From NCBI GenBank assembly GCA_032622095.1, contig CP136063.1, positions 41,266,106-41,330,105 on the forward strand: a stretch of DNA of 64,000 nucleotides. The letters run 5' to 3'. Shown here piece after piece: positions 39,850-51,698 of the stretch. The notes beneath the pieces were generated by a model that worked only from the letters and a program-made list of their open reading frames with translations, was not told the DNA's origin and ran no database searches. This stretch comes from Siphonodentalium dalli (taxonomy: Eukaryota > Mollusca > Scaphopoda > Gadilida > Siphonodentaliidae). Within the stretch, counting starts at the first letter, position 1. Every line of letters starts with the position of its first letter. The position numbers and the translations under genes were made by a program.

Positions 39850-42800
39850 TGAAATGCTAACCATATTTAAAAAATTACATTCATAACCTGTTGTAATGTG
39901 GAATCTGCTGCTGTGGCTTCCTCGAATTCCTTCCATTTTTTTTCAGAAATTGGTAGAGATGATCTTATAGAATCAACACACATATCCAATTCCTCGGACA
40001 ACTCAATATCAGAAATAACGTGAGGTAGGTAGGCTCGCGATAGTGTGTCTGCTATAACAAGTTTCCCTGGCGTGTACTGGAAATAACGTGAGGTAGGTAG
40101 GCTCGCGATAGTGTGTCTGCTATAACAAGTTTCCCTGGCCTGAGGTAGGTAGGCTCGCGATAGTGTGTCTGCTATAACAAGTTTCCCTGGCGTGAGGTAG
40201 GTAGGCTCGCGATAGTGTGTCTGCTATAACAAGTTTCCCGGGCGTGTACTGGAAATAACGTGAGGTAGGTAGGCTCGCGATAGTGTGTCTGCTATAACAA
40301 GTTTCCCTGGCGTGAGGTAGGTAGGCTCGCGATAGTGTGTCTGCTATAACAAGTTTCCCTGGCGTGAGGTAGGTAGGCTCGCGATAGTGTGTCTGCTATA
40401 ACAAGTTTCCCTGGCGTGAGGTAGGTAGGCTCGCGATAGTGTGTCTGCTATAACAAGTTTCCCGGGCGTGTACTGGAAATAACGTGAGGTAGGTAGGCTC
40501 GCGATAGTGTGTCTGCTATAACAAGTTTCCCTGGCGTGTACTGGTACGTGAGGTAGGTAGGCTCGCGATAGTGTGTCTGCTATAACAAGTTTCCCTGGCG
40601 TGTACTGGAGGTAGGTAGGCTCACGATAGTGTGTCTGCTATAACAAGTTTCCCTGGCGTGTACTGGTACTGGAGGTAGGTAGGCTCACGATAGTGTGTCT
40701 GCTATAACAAGTTTCCCTGGCGTGTAAGTGTAGGTAGGTAAGCTCGCGATAGTGTGTCTGCTATAACAAGTTTCCCTGGCGTGTACTGGTACGTGAGGTA
40801 GGTAGGCTCGCGATAGTGTGTCTGCTATAACAAGTTTCCCTGGCGTGTACTGGAAATAACGTGAGGTAGGTAGGCTCGCGATAGTGTGTCTGCTATAACA
40901 AGTTTCCCTGGCGTGTACTGGAGGTAGGTAGGCTCGCGATAGTGTGTCTGCTATAACAAGTTTCCCTGGCGTGTACTGGTACGTGAGGTAGGTAGGCTCA
41001 CGATAGTGTGTCTGCTATAACAAGTTTCCCTGGCGTGTAAGTGTAGGTAGGTAGGCTCGCGATAGTGTGTCTGCTATAACAAGTTTCCCTGGCGTGTACT
41101 GGAGGTAGGTAGGCTCACGATAGTGTGTCTGCTATAACAAGTTTCCCTGGCGTGTACTGGTACGTGAGGTAGGTAGGCTCGCGATAGTGTGTCTGCTATA
41201 ACAAGTTTCCCTGGCGTGTACTGGTACGTGAGGTAGGTAGGCTCGCGATAGTGTGTCTGCTATAACAAGTTTCCCTGGCGTGAGGTAGGTAGGCTCGCGA
41301 TAGTGTGTCTGCTATAACAAGTTTCCCTGGCGTGTACGTGAGGTAGGTAGGCTCACGATAGTGTGTCTGCTATAACAAGTTTCCCTGGCGTGTACGTGAG
41401 GTAGGTAGGCTCGCGATAGTGTGTCTGCTATAACAAGTTTCCCTGGCGTGTACGTGAGGTAGGTAGGCTCGCGATAGTGTGTCTGCTATAACAAGTTTCC
41501 CTGGCGTGTACTGGAGGTAGGTAGGCTCACGATAGTGTGTCTGCTATAACAAGTTTCCCTGGCGTGTACTGGAGGTAGGTAGGCTCACGATAGTGTGTCT
41601 GCTATAACAAGTTTCCCTGGCGTGTACTGGTACGTGAGGTAGGTAGGCTCACGATAGTGTGTCTGCTATAACAAGTTTCCCTGGCGTGTACGTGAGGTAG
41701 GTAGGCTCACGATAGTGTGTCTGCTATAACAAGTTTCCCTGGCGTGTAAGTGTAGGTAGGTAAGCTCGCGATAGTGTGTCTGCTATAACAAGTTTCCCTG
41801 GCGTGTACGTGAGGTAGGTAGGCTCACGATAGTGTGTCTGCTATAACAAGTTTCCCTGGCGTGTACTGGTACGTGAGGTAGGTAGGCTCGCGATAGTGTG
41901 TCTGCTATAACAAGTTTCCCTGGCGTGTACTGGAAATAACGTGAGGTAGGTAGGCTCGCGATAGTGTGTCTGCTATAACAAGTTTCCCTGGCGTGTACTG
42001 GAAATAACGTGAGGTAGGTAGGCTCGCGATAGTGTGTCTGCTATAACAAGTTTCCCTGGCGTGTAAGTGTAGGTAGGTAAGCTCGCGATAGTGTGTCTGC
42101 TATAACAAGTTTCCCTGGCGTGTAAGTGTAGGTAGGTAAGCTCGCGATAGTGTGTCTGCTATAACAAGTTTCCCTGGCGTGTACGTGAGGTAGGTAGGCT
42201 CACGATAGTGTGTCTGCTATAACAAGTTTCCCTGGCGTGTAAGTGTAGGTAGGTAAGCTCGCGATAGTGTGTCTGCTATAACAAGTTTCCCTGGCGTGTA
42301 CTGGTACGTGAGGTAGGTAGGCTCGCGATAGTGTGTCTGCTATAACAAGTTTCCCTGGCGTGTACTGGAGGTAGGTAGGTAGGCTCGCGATAGTGTGTCT
42401 GCTATAACAAGTTTCCCTGGCGTGTACTGGAAATAACGTGAGGTAGGTAGGCTCGCGATAGTGTGTCTGCTATAACAAGTTTCCCTGGCGTGTACTGGTA
42501 CGTGAGGTAGGTAGGCTCGCGATAGTGTGTCTGCTATAACAAGTTTCCCTGGCGTGTACTGGAAATAACGTGAGGTAGGTAGGCTCGCGATAGTGTGTCT
42601 GCTATAACAAGTTTCCCTGGCGTGTACTGGAAATAACGTGAGGTAGGTAGGCTCGCGATAGTGTGTCTGCTATAACAAGTTTCCCTGGCGTGTAAGTGTA
42701 GGTAGGTAAGCTCGCGATAGTGTGTCTGCTATAACAAGTTTCCCTGGCGTGTAAGTGTAGGTAGGTAAGCTCGCGATAGTGTGTCTGCTATAACAAGTTT

Positions 42801-44530
42801 CCCTGGCGTGTACGTGAGGTAGGTAGGCTCACGATAGTGTGTCTGCTATAACAAGTTTCCCTGGCGTGTAAGTGTAGGTAGGTAAGCTCGCGATAGTGTG
42901 TCTGCTATAACAAGTTTCCCTGGCGTGTACGTGAGGTAGGTAGGCTCGCGATAGTGTGTCTGCTATAACAAGTTTCCCTGGCGTGTACTGGAAATAACGT
43001 GAGGTAGGTAGGCTCGCGATAGTGTGTCTGCTATAACAAGTTTCCCTGGCGTGTACGTGAGGTAGGTAGGCTCACGATAGTGTGTCTGCTATAACAAGTT
43101 TCCCTGGCGTGTAAGTGTAGGTAGGTAAGCTCGCGATAGTGTGTCTGCTATAACAAGTTTCCCTGGCGTGTACGTGAGGTAGGTAGGCTCACGATAGTGT
43201 GTCTGCTATAACAAGTTTCCCTGGCGTGAGGTAGGTAGGCTCGCGATAGTGTGTCTGCTATAACAAGTTTCCCTGGCGTGTACTGGTACGTGAGGTAGGT
43301 AGGCGTGTACTGGTACGTGAGGTAGGTAGGCTCGCGATAGTGTGTCTGCTATAACAAGTTTCCCTGGCGTGTACTGGTACGTGAGGTAGGTAGGCTCGCG
43401 ATAATGTGTCTGCTATAACAAGTTTCCCTGGCGTGTACTGGAAATACAGGTCATACTTCTGTAATTTCATCATCATTCTTTGGATACGTGGTGTCATGTC
43501 GTTAAGATTCTACCCATGTATGGCAACTATGGGTTTACTGTCCGTTTCGATTGTCACTGGTTTCCTATATATATATTGGTGGAACTTAATACAACCATGC
43601 AGAATGCCAAGCATTTCCTTCTCGAACACTGCATATTGTGTTTCAGCATCTGTCAATCTGCGTGATGCATATGCGACTGGTTGCCATTAGTCATTATGTT
43701 TCTGAAACAACACACACCCGGTTCCATTTCGTGAGGAGTCCGTTGACACCTTTGTTTCCAGCTTAGGATCGAAATATTTAACGACAGGTTCTTTCATAAG
43801 TACTGTCTGCAAGTACTTAAATTCACGGACATGTTCATGAGTCCATTGCCAGTCATTTTTCTCCTGTAACAATGATCTCAACGACGAAGTATTTGCTGAC
43901 ATGTTCGGAATAAACACTATTCCTAGAAATCTCAGTAAATCCGTTTTGGTACGGCATTTCTGATATCGCACAGACTTTAAATGGATCAGGCAATGAACCA
44001 GCTTCCGTAAGTTTATCTCCTAGGAAATTCAGAGTCTACTCCGAACTGACATTTTTTCAGGTTCAATTTAAGGTTTGCCTTGCGAAACTTCTCAAGAACA
44101 ATTTTCAATCGCCTATTATGTTCTTCTTGGGGTAGTTGCCGACAGAATTACATCATCGTGCACTGACGTCATACCTTCTGTGACATCTAGGATCTGAGTA
44201 ATGGCCTTATGCAGTACCTCCGACCCGCTTTTCACCCCGTATGGCAATCTTAAGAATTTGTGTCTTAGGGAATAACTATTAAACATTTGCCCAACAAAGC
44301 GTAACCCATGCAGGATGGTGAAGACAACTGTGCACGTGGTCCGCGCTACTGAATGTCTTGTTCAGGCACCGAGTGTAGGATTCCTCGCAATCTGTTAATC
44401 ATCGGTGTCAGTGATCGCTAGTCCTGTGTAAAAAGCGGACTGGCCAAGGTATGTGGCTATTTTGTGACTCATTAAGTCAAGGTTGGGGAGGGTAATGAGG
44501 CCGTACTGGCGGAAACCGTGGCTTCTCATA
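39850..44530 (-). pseudogene. Ty3/Gypsy pol remnant interrupted by a minisatellite, copy 2
   Basis: Same remnant as 14930-17210. The RNase H ORF is now split by a new stop (GACTAATGG, reading Asn-Asp-stop, near 43690; copy 1 has GACTCATGG), giving 43687-43971 and a separate downstream part. The linker-derived minisatellite is about 3.4 kb here. The truncation point near 39870, next to the BEN-like ORF, is the same, so the truncation predates the duplication. Confidence 0.8.
40017..43443. repeat. Minisatellite derived from the Gypsy RNase H/integrase linker, copy 2
   Basis: By hand count about 56 units of the same core as 15104-16128 over 3.4 kb. Higher-order patterns are visible: the spacer TAAGTGTAGGTAGGTAAG recurs in alternating blocks between 42060 and 43140, and short 50 bp units without a spacer cluster at 40140-40440. 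This indicates block duplication. Copy 2-specific spacers such as ACTGGAAATAACGTGAGG match the array's left flank, so expansion probably recruited flanking bases. Confidence 0.95.
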
Positions 44531-45319
44531 CAGCTCATTGCATGATGAGATGCAATTGTTTTTATCCAACAGCAGTTTCCCCAAGGGTTTCTATTATCTG
44601 TTTCCCCAAGGGTTTCTATTATCTGTTTCCCCAAGGGTTTCTATTATCTGTTTTGCTCTAGCTATCATATCTGAATATCTTTGTCAGATGTTTGAGGTCT
44701 CAATATTAATGTTCACTTTGATGACAGGCTGGGCACCCGGCTCATTGATTGCTTTCTGCGACATGAATCGGTGTTTCTTACTACGTTGCTAGGCACCCGG
44801 CTCATTGTATCCTCTCTGCGACATGTGACGGTGTTTCTTACTACGTTGCTGAACATGAATAACTATTTCGTGAAGTTCAGGGTCTTTCCCTAGATAAAGC
44901 CTTTACCACAGTTAGCTTAGTACAACATGCACACCCTAGAACAAACCTTTACCACAGTTAGCTTAGTACAATATGTACAGTAAGCCTTTACCACAGTTAG
45001 CTTAGTACAACATGCACAGTTATTTTACTAAGTTAATTGACACTATAAACAGTTGTTTATCATGATGGATGTAACTATTCATGTCCGAAAAGTAGTTGCC
45101 CGATTAATTTAATAACCGCATATGTCTTACTTTTGTGGCTGCATTCATTTTTATTGTCTTGTTGATCGTATCGACCACAACACCCTTCAGGCTATAATAC
45201 GTCTGTTCGATCAAATTATGATATTTGAAATTTGAATTGAATTGGAAATAAGCGTATGTGTCCTCTTTCTCCTCTTTGTTGCAAAACAACCACTATGTGC
45301 ACGAATTATCATGAATTAA

Positions 45320-45713
45320 CCCTTTACCCAACAGAAGGGCCCTGTGCCAATGCATTCTCTTATATAAGCGAGTCGACCATAGGTCGCCTCGCATATATAA
45401 GAGAATGCATTGGCTTAACACATTAAAAATTATAAAATTGTTAAAGAATGTAAGAAAAAATGGTAAAAAGTGTTAAAAAAAAGGATTTTTTTTAGGCCAA
45501 CGCATTCTCTTATATATGCGAGGTGACCTATGGTCGACTCGCATATATAAGAGAATGCATTGGCACAGGGCATAACTATAACCATCACAATGTGGTCAAT
45601 GAGCCGGTTCCAATGATATCCATATTTGTATGGTTTTATTGAGACAGACCCAAGATATTTTAGGCTGTTGAAGCTTTATTTGGCCGGTTTTGGCCAGTTT
45701 GTTGGGTAAAGGG
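45320..45713. mobile_element. piggyBac-like MITE with two internal hairpins, copy 2
   Basis: Counterpart of 17953-18341, 394 bp, TTAA at 45316-45319 and 45714-45717. The hairpin arms carry a few differences (TATATAAGCGAG, CCAACGCATT), and the poly-A/T spacer is longer. Confidence 0.85.
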
Positions 45714-46061
45714 TTAAATGTTGATTTATTCATCAGCATCATGTTGAGCGAACCCTTCACCTCCTTTCATTTGTAAGGTTCTCCATGGCACAACTATAAT
45801 AGAAAGGTGTGAATTGTTCAAAATGTGTACGGACGGGTACTTTAGTTAATTAGGGTACTAAGTGAAATGAGACACTATTTTAGCATAAATTGGGAACCAA
45901 AGGCAGACTCACTCATTTAGCGCATTGTTGAGCACACTCTTCTCGTCTTATTTTCCATTAGGTTCTCCATGGCACAACTATAATAGGAAGGTGTGAACTG
46001 TTAAAACGTATATATATATCAGAATGTTTCAATGACCAAATGTGCTCACTGAAGGCTTTGT

Positions 46062-47882
46062 CAATTCCCAATCACAACACTTTGTTTTCTCTTGTCCCCT
46101 TCTTGCGACGTTTGGGATTTAGCACTCCCGGAAACGTCACGCGGAAGTTGTCAGCTGCTTCGGTTGTGTTGGATTTTGCAGAGATGGTAGATTGCTGCAG
46201 TAATATCGCCGTGTTTGCCGGTCCGTATTGCGCCAGAGTTGGGTTAGTGTTTAAACCGTGCCTGACACCGCGCTGTTGACAAAAGTGATTCTCTACTATA
46301 TCACTGTTGAAGTTTGCCGGAACAATACTGTTGTCTCCGTTCAGGACAAGCCTGAACAGAGCAATGGTTCCTTTGATGGTCGAACATATGTCTTGTCTGG
46401 TTTCGTCTGAGAACAATTTTTATTTGGACTATAAATTTCATTTTCAATGACACTGTTCTCCCACAATTCGTTCATCATTTGCTGATGTGATTGGCCTAGT
46501 GTCGGTGAAGAAAATTATTAGTTTGGACGTAGCATCCAAATTGTTGAGGACAGTTTTTCCGGTTTTTCCTGGTTTTTCAAGAGATTCTGAGTAGCCTTTC
46601 ATGAGATACAGCATATTGGAATCTAACACATCAATGGCCAGTTTATTTCTCATTTTTGTATACAGATGTTAATGATATGTGTTCCTGAGTGAGATGGTTG
46701 TGTATTTGAAGTCCTTTGATGAAATTGAAACGGAAAGCAGATTCCTACTGATCCCAGACAACAGCTTTGCTGTGTAGAATCAAATATTTGCCATTACATG
46801 ATTTGTTCTTCTGCCTGCTATGTTCGATATTATTCCTAATCTTTTTGATTGTGTGCATAGGATCTTTTATGACTGCTAATGGCTTATTTGACTTGAAGGC
46901 ATTGCATGTGATAAAATTGCAGTCTCTTCGCTCTCCTGGAAATAACAAATGCATGCACGATCGATTTGTCGACGCGCCATCAAACATTATATAATTTACA
47001 TTAAATTGGTAGTCGTCACAAGCGCCGATGATGTCCAAAATTATGTTTACTAATTGGAACGCTGTTCCAGTTGAGGTACCATAATACGCCACAGGCCACC
47101 TGAACCCTTCATTCCCCTTAAAGATGAATGTGTAGCCATTACTACCTTCTGCCCGTTTTGGATATAATTCACCATGTTGTTAATGGGAGCAACATCTGTC
47201 GCCCCGACGATCCTATACTGCAGATTGTCTTGGATGGCCATCTCATCTAACACCAAACCCCCACACACGCCAGATTTGGATATGTTTTTCTTTTTCGCTT
47301 CCGATGCCATCCATTTAATATTGTCATGGTTGATCTCTGGCATCTGCTTGATGGAATTTTTATAATACGACAGGAGACGTTGGGACGGGAGGATGAAGCA
47401 CCCGCTATCTTGGATCTCCCGATAAGTGTTTGGAGACCGTTGGTATATTGCCAAACAAACGCTTATCAATCTTGGATTCCAACGCCTCCCTCGTGGATCG
47501 TTTGTGTTGGTGTTTCTTAGTTGATCCCTAATGAACATTTTTAACCCCTCCGGTATTTGTTCTAAAATTTTATTCGCAATGACTCGGAGGTCGGTGTTGT
47601 CCTCTTCATTGAGTGGTAACGTATATTCTGAACGCTGTGGATAAATGAATAATACAATAATTTAAATTGACTGTAGAACAAACGTGTATTAAAGATAATC
47701 TGTCGATTCCTGAACTGCACTATGAAAAGGACCCAATGCATGCACTCATAACTTCACCATTCATTCTAAAAAAACAGGTAGAAATAAACTTGATACGATG
47801 CGGTGCAATACTCCGGGAGTGCTAAATCCCAAACGTCGCAAAAAGGGGACAAGAGAAAACAAAGTGTTGTGATTGGGAATTG
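46062..47882 (-). mobile_element. P-element-like transposon, copy 2
   Basis: Counterpart of 18690-20549 with the same inverted repeat starting CAATTCCC and the same mirrored C-terminal peptide. It is slightly shorter because of internal deletions in the C-terminal coding part (near 46420 and 46470). Confidence 0.6.
46072..47639 (-). pseudogene. P-element-type transposase, copy 2
   Basis: Fragments correspond to those of copy 1: 47538-47050 (DEMAIQDNLQY block), 47092-46745 (DPMHTIKKIRNN block), 46653-46444 and 46416-46072 (C-terminal part). Beyond the lesions shared with copy 1, a deletion of about 30 bp near 46467 and a 1 bp loss near 46418 split the C-terminal part. One indel seen in copy 1 (GATGACCTGTAGCC) reads GATGAATGTGTAGCC here, closer to the presumed original. 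Confidence 0.8.
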
Positions 47883-48112
47883 GCAGTAATTGTTCATCGC
47901 TCTGCATTTTTCACCCCTGGTCAAGTGGTCCTGCTGTAATGTGATATAATGCGGGTGGGTCCCGCTGGATTGCTATGATGCTGTTAGGTCAGACACAAAT
48001 TTACCCTGACATTTTCTTGCAGCAAAGCTTACACAATGCAGCGGCTTAGATGGCGATGATCGAGCTCTAACAGAACAGTAATAGTCTCTCTGGTTCAAGT
48101 GAATTCAGAGTA

Positions 48113-48279
48113 CAGTAATGCCCTAAGTAATCAACCTCATAACCAAAGCAGAATTATGGGTAACTTTTCAGGATTTAGTCGGAAATATGGCTTGTTGCCA
48201 TTCATCGGAAAGCTCTCGCCGAGAAAAGTTACCCATAATTCTGCTTTGGTTAAGAGGTCGATTACTTAGGGCATTACTG
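48113..48279. mobile_element. pogo/mariner-like MITE, copy 2
   Basis: Counterpart of 20770-20936, same length, TA at 48111-48112 and 48280-48281, differing by about one base. Inserted before the duplication. Confidence 0.9.
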
Positions 48280-48598
48280 TACTCTTGCTCTAAGTAGTGT
48301 TATTATAAATGTTACACAGTACAAATGGGCAGCACAATTGTATTCTTATACATTAAGGGGGAATATATGCAATGGTTCACATTAGCAGAGTGATTACATG
48401 TCTCCGAGTATATTCATAAGACTTTGTGTATAGAGTGTCTGCTAGTAACAACCAGGCTGGGTTATCTCCCTTAATCTGCCTGTGGACGACACATACATCA
48501 GAGCCTTATTCACCAATCAGACTGGGTTATCTCCCTTAATCTGCCTGTGGACGACACATACATCAGTCTTATTTAAACACCTATCTGGGTTATCTCCC

Positions 48599-49110
48599 TT
48601 CATCTGGACGACATACTTCAGAGTCTTATTCAGATGACACAGTGAACTAAAACTCATCGTTTATAAAAAGACAGTCACAACTCTTAGATGAGGATAGGGG
48701 ACGTTTTCCGGCATCCACTTGGGCGGATGACTCAGGTAGCTGGGCCTCCAAGGGCCCTTCTACCTCTGCCCGTTCACATACACTACACTCTGGGTATCAG
48801 ACGGGCTTGAGTAAAGGGCAGAGGTCCGTGAAGGCTCCGCTCTGGGGGCTTTTTCCTGGCAAAAGCCCTCTTTTCCTCCTCCGAAATAGACATGTTTGTC
48901 AGTTAGTCTAGTTAGTCTTACTCTGGAAAGCAAAAGGCATAATTTAGGTGCTGATCAGACAATACGGGCAAAGATAATTATCAATCTTTTCTGCCTCCTG
49001 TTTAAGCTTTATGCGCCCCTGATGAAAGCAGTCTGCACACTTGCAACGTTGTATCATGAAACCCTCCTCGGGTTTATGAGAGATGGAAAATAAAGGAACG
49101 GGCGATCCCC
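48599..49110. repeat. Truncated third copy of the duplicated unit
   Basis: This repeats the first 0.5 kb of the unit, including the region of the 82-residue ORF, then stops matching near 49110. Substitutions and small indels are clearly more frequent here than between copies 1 and 2. Copies 1 and 2 are therefore each other's closest relatives, and this segment is older, or was the flanking direct repeat that mediated the duplication. Confidence 0.85.
48647..48893 (-). pseudogene. Frameshifted third copy of the 82-residue ORF
   Basis: The ATG (48893) and the first residues are kept. Small indels after the eighth codon (the sequence GCGCCCAAGC of copy 2 is shortened here) and a lost C in the CCCCG run shift the frame. 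The stop equivalent to copy 2 lies at 48647-48649. This copy is clearly decayed. Confidence 0.7.
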
Positions 49111-49370
49111 GTACAATGTTTTAAATGGTCATGATTCACCATCTGAGTTGAGTGTTAACCAAAGTTGTCGCCATTATCTCAGCTGTTTGTTGGCAAAGGC
49201 AGACAATCAATCTATTTGGTAAATTAGTCGGCCACCATCAAGACATATTCATTTCCTTTAGCGGTTTTAGGCTTTTAGGTGTTAGGATTTCAAAATGCAT
49301 AGCGTATACATGCCTTTCACCTTGTTATAACTGGGTTTAACATAGAAGTATGCTGAGATGCTAGCCTATT
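49111..49370. other. Unique sequence after the duplication
   Basis: Homology to the unit ends near 49110 and this stretch shows no recognised gene or repeat. It marks the right boundary of the segmental duplication. Confidence 0.5.
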
Positions 49371-49374
49371 TGGA

Positions 49375-49620
49375 GACGAATAACATATACTCAGAGAATG
49401 ACATACACTCAGAGAATAACATACACTCAGAGAATAACATACACTTAGAGAATAACATACACTTAGAGAATAACATACACTCAGAGAATAACATACACTC
49501 AGAGAATAACATACACTCAGAGAATAACACATACACTCAGAGAATAACATACACTCAGAGAATAACATACACTCAGAGAATAACATACACTCAGAGAATA
49601 ACATACACTCAGAGAATGAC
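49375..49620. repeat. 18 bp minisatellite
   Basis: About 13-14 units of ACATACACTCAGAGAATA. Variants have ACACTTAGAG in two adjacent units, a G in the first and last units (AATGAC), and one unit with two extra bases (ACACATACACTC) that shifts the frame. Apparent ORFs on both strands here are consequences of the 18 bp period. Confidence 0.95.
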
Positions 49621-49639
49621 CGACAAGGTCTCACCAAAT

Positions 49640-50990
49640 GATTGAAATCTTAAAAATGGAAATTATTCAAGAAATACGGTATACAAATCTCTTTTGTGAC
49701 ATGATTAAGACATTGTTTCGGAAATTGATTACTTCTTCCCATAGATGTTTCATTCTCGCACCTTTTTAAATTAATCTGATATGGACAAATGACCGTTTTA
49801 CTTAGTTCGCGTAACCGGTAATCGAGTTCGCGGATCTCCAGTGTGTTCAAGAATAACATTATAGTGTAGATTCTTGCCCAGATTATTCCGACCGATGCGT
49901 TCAAATAAGTCTCTATTTCCATTAACATGTTTTCACTTGTCACCTTTTACTCATTGGTTAATTCAGCTTGGCATTGCACACCTCTAATTGTATATAAATA
50001 CCTTCACCTTCAAACTTTAAAAAAAACATTTCATCTAGACTAGTCACTATATTGTTTCACGTCATTAGGATTACCATGGGACACTTTGAGCTAATGTTAT
50101 AAGGAATACCTGTTGCTGTTATATGCTATGTTCATCTTGGAAAACCAGATCATTGTAAATAAAAGCTATTCCCCCCACAATGGACTTGTTTGTTTAATGA
50201 CATTGGACATCTCCAGATCCCGACTACCATATCCACAGAAGTTCTGCCCTGTTATACTGAAAGCTTTGCAATTTATTTATATAATAAGTCATTATTTGAA
50301 TGTTCACAATTGGATAGTCACTTGGCAAATTCACTATGACAGTAACGGGGCTGGCGGTCTAGAAAATCCAGGCGGGCTATTAATTATTGCCCTCCTCAAC
50401 TTTTACATTCATTCAGTCATTGCTTTGGAATATATCTCTGGATTTGAGTCTGGAGGCTTGTACACTTCTTTTGACCAATTGTAACGGTTCGACTGCTAAA
50501 GTGACTAGTTTCTAGAGGCCTAGAACCGAACATTAATTTCCCTTTCTCTTCGGATTTATTCAGACTGAACTATTGGTCAAATTATATATTATTTATTCAT
50601 AACATAACTAAACATTCCACAAACTCAACATAAATCCAAAATATAAATGTTCAACGAAATATAAATATATTAATTAATATAAGAAACCAAGTAAATTACT
50701 GAAACTTAACCCATCCTTTATAATCTCTATACACATTATCTATACTCTAGATCACTATAGTATGTTCCAGAAGTTTAACTAGGTTCAACTCCTTGCAGTG
50801 GAAAAGGCGAGCCCTTAACATTGCAAGACCTGCCACCAAGGTGAACGATTGGAAACTATTTGATGATTGATAAATAGTGTTGTTGCTTTAAAGTGTTCCC
50901 CAACTAGGTCTAGGCCGGGATACCAAAAGTTTATACCAGGAACGATACCATAAGAAGTTAGGCCATTCTGGCAGCCATCTTCTGTGAAGA
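49640..50990. other. Gene-poor unique stretch
   Basis: AT-rich sequence without recognised domains. A 123-codon frame at 50113-50484 (plus) has no ATG context, domain or repeat relationship that supports it. A poly-A tract occurs at about 50020. Confidence 0.4.
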
Positions 50991-50996
50991 GATGAG

Positions 50997-51114
50997 ATTA
51001 AACATGATCCAATCGCTACGTACGATTTGTGACCAAGTTAAGATCGAATCCATCAAGCCAGAGATAAGATAAAACATGATCTCATCGTTACGTGCCATAT
51101 GTGACCAAGTTGTT
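50997..51114. repeat. Diverged direct repeat next to the LINE 3' end
   Basis: AAACATGATCCAATCGCTACGTACGATTTGTGACCAAGTT (51000-51039) recurs as AAACATGATCTCATCGTTACGTGCCATATGTGACCAAGTT ending at 51110, where the LINE poly(A) begins. The divergence is too high for a fresh target-site duplication; it is probably an older tandem repeat into which the LINE inserted. Confidence 0.6.
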
Positions 51115-51698
51115 TTTTTGTTTTGTTTTTTTTTATTATACGTTTATTCAGAAAATAATATATAGAATACAAAAGTAAACGCTGACATATAGTCAGAGAC
51201 AGGTTGATACGGTACATAATGAAATAAATAGAAGGCTGGCTAACCGCCAGCACCGTACATGCCCCCGCTCCGATTAAAAACAGACGAGTCTGCGGTATCA
51301 CAGGTTTGGAGCGGGGGTTTAAAAACAAAAAAAACAGTTGGGGGGGGGGGGGGGAATTCCGACCCACCAAACTCCCACGAAGATGAGGACAAAACACAAT
51401 GTAGAGTTACCCGCCCTACGTCAGACATTTAGGAGGGGTAACTCTACGGGAAAGTTCGAAAAGCAGAACGTAATACATTTAACCAAGGTCGAAATAAAGG
51501 AAAAGGGTAAAAGCGAGGTATATGCGGACCAGCCGTAGAAGGTACCAAGCGATAAAAGCAGTTAAAAGTGTATGTATAAATAAATTACTGAAAGGGGCGC
51601 AAAGCATTTGAAATTAAATGACGGGGATGCCGGCAATGGCACGGACGTCTATGAAACAAGCGATTGGAACTTAAAAGGTAAAATGAATAGAATCATCG

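Larger units (their letters stand above)
21256..48598. repeat. Tandem segmental duplication, copy 2
   Basis: This 27.3 kb second copy starts where the sequence homologous to base 269 recurs, and ends where it recurs again at 48599. Its extra length is explained by a larger gypsy-derived minisatellite (about +2.4 kb), a longer 12-residue repeat (about +0.7 kb), a 2.58 kb TA-flanked element, two 0.34 kb MITEs and a hAT/MULE block absent from copy 1. It also retains about 140 bp near 29646-29785 and about 41 bp near 38463-38503 that copy 1 lacks without transposon signatures; these look like deletions in copy 1. Confidence 0.95.

Noticed and set aside
269-49110. The whole unit as one giant transposon with direct terminal repeats
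   Set aside because: The visible left edge is an insertion, the third fragment lacks LTR-like ends, and the internal elements each have their own boundaries; a segmental duplication is simpler.
49358-49645. Repeat-coded proteins on both strands (ENNIHS and ECMLFS repeats)
   Set aside because: Products of the 18 bp period; one 2 bp insertion shifts the frame and there is no flanking coding sequence.
50113-50484. 123-codon plus-strand ORF
   Set aside because: No domain or composition signal and no conservation to compare; kept only as a note in the gene-poor stretch.
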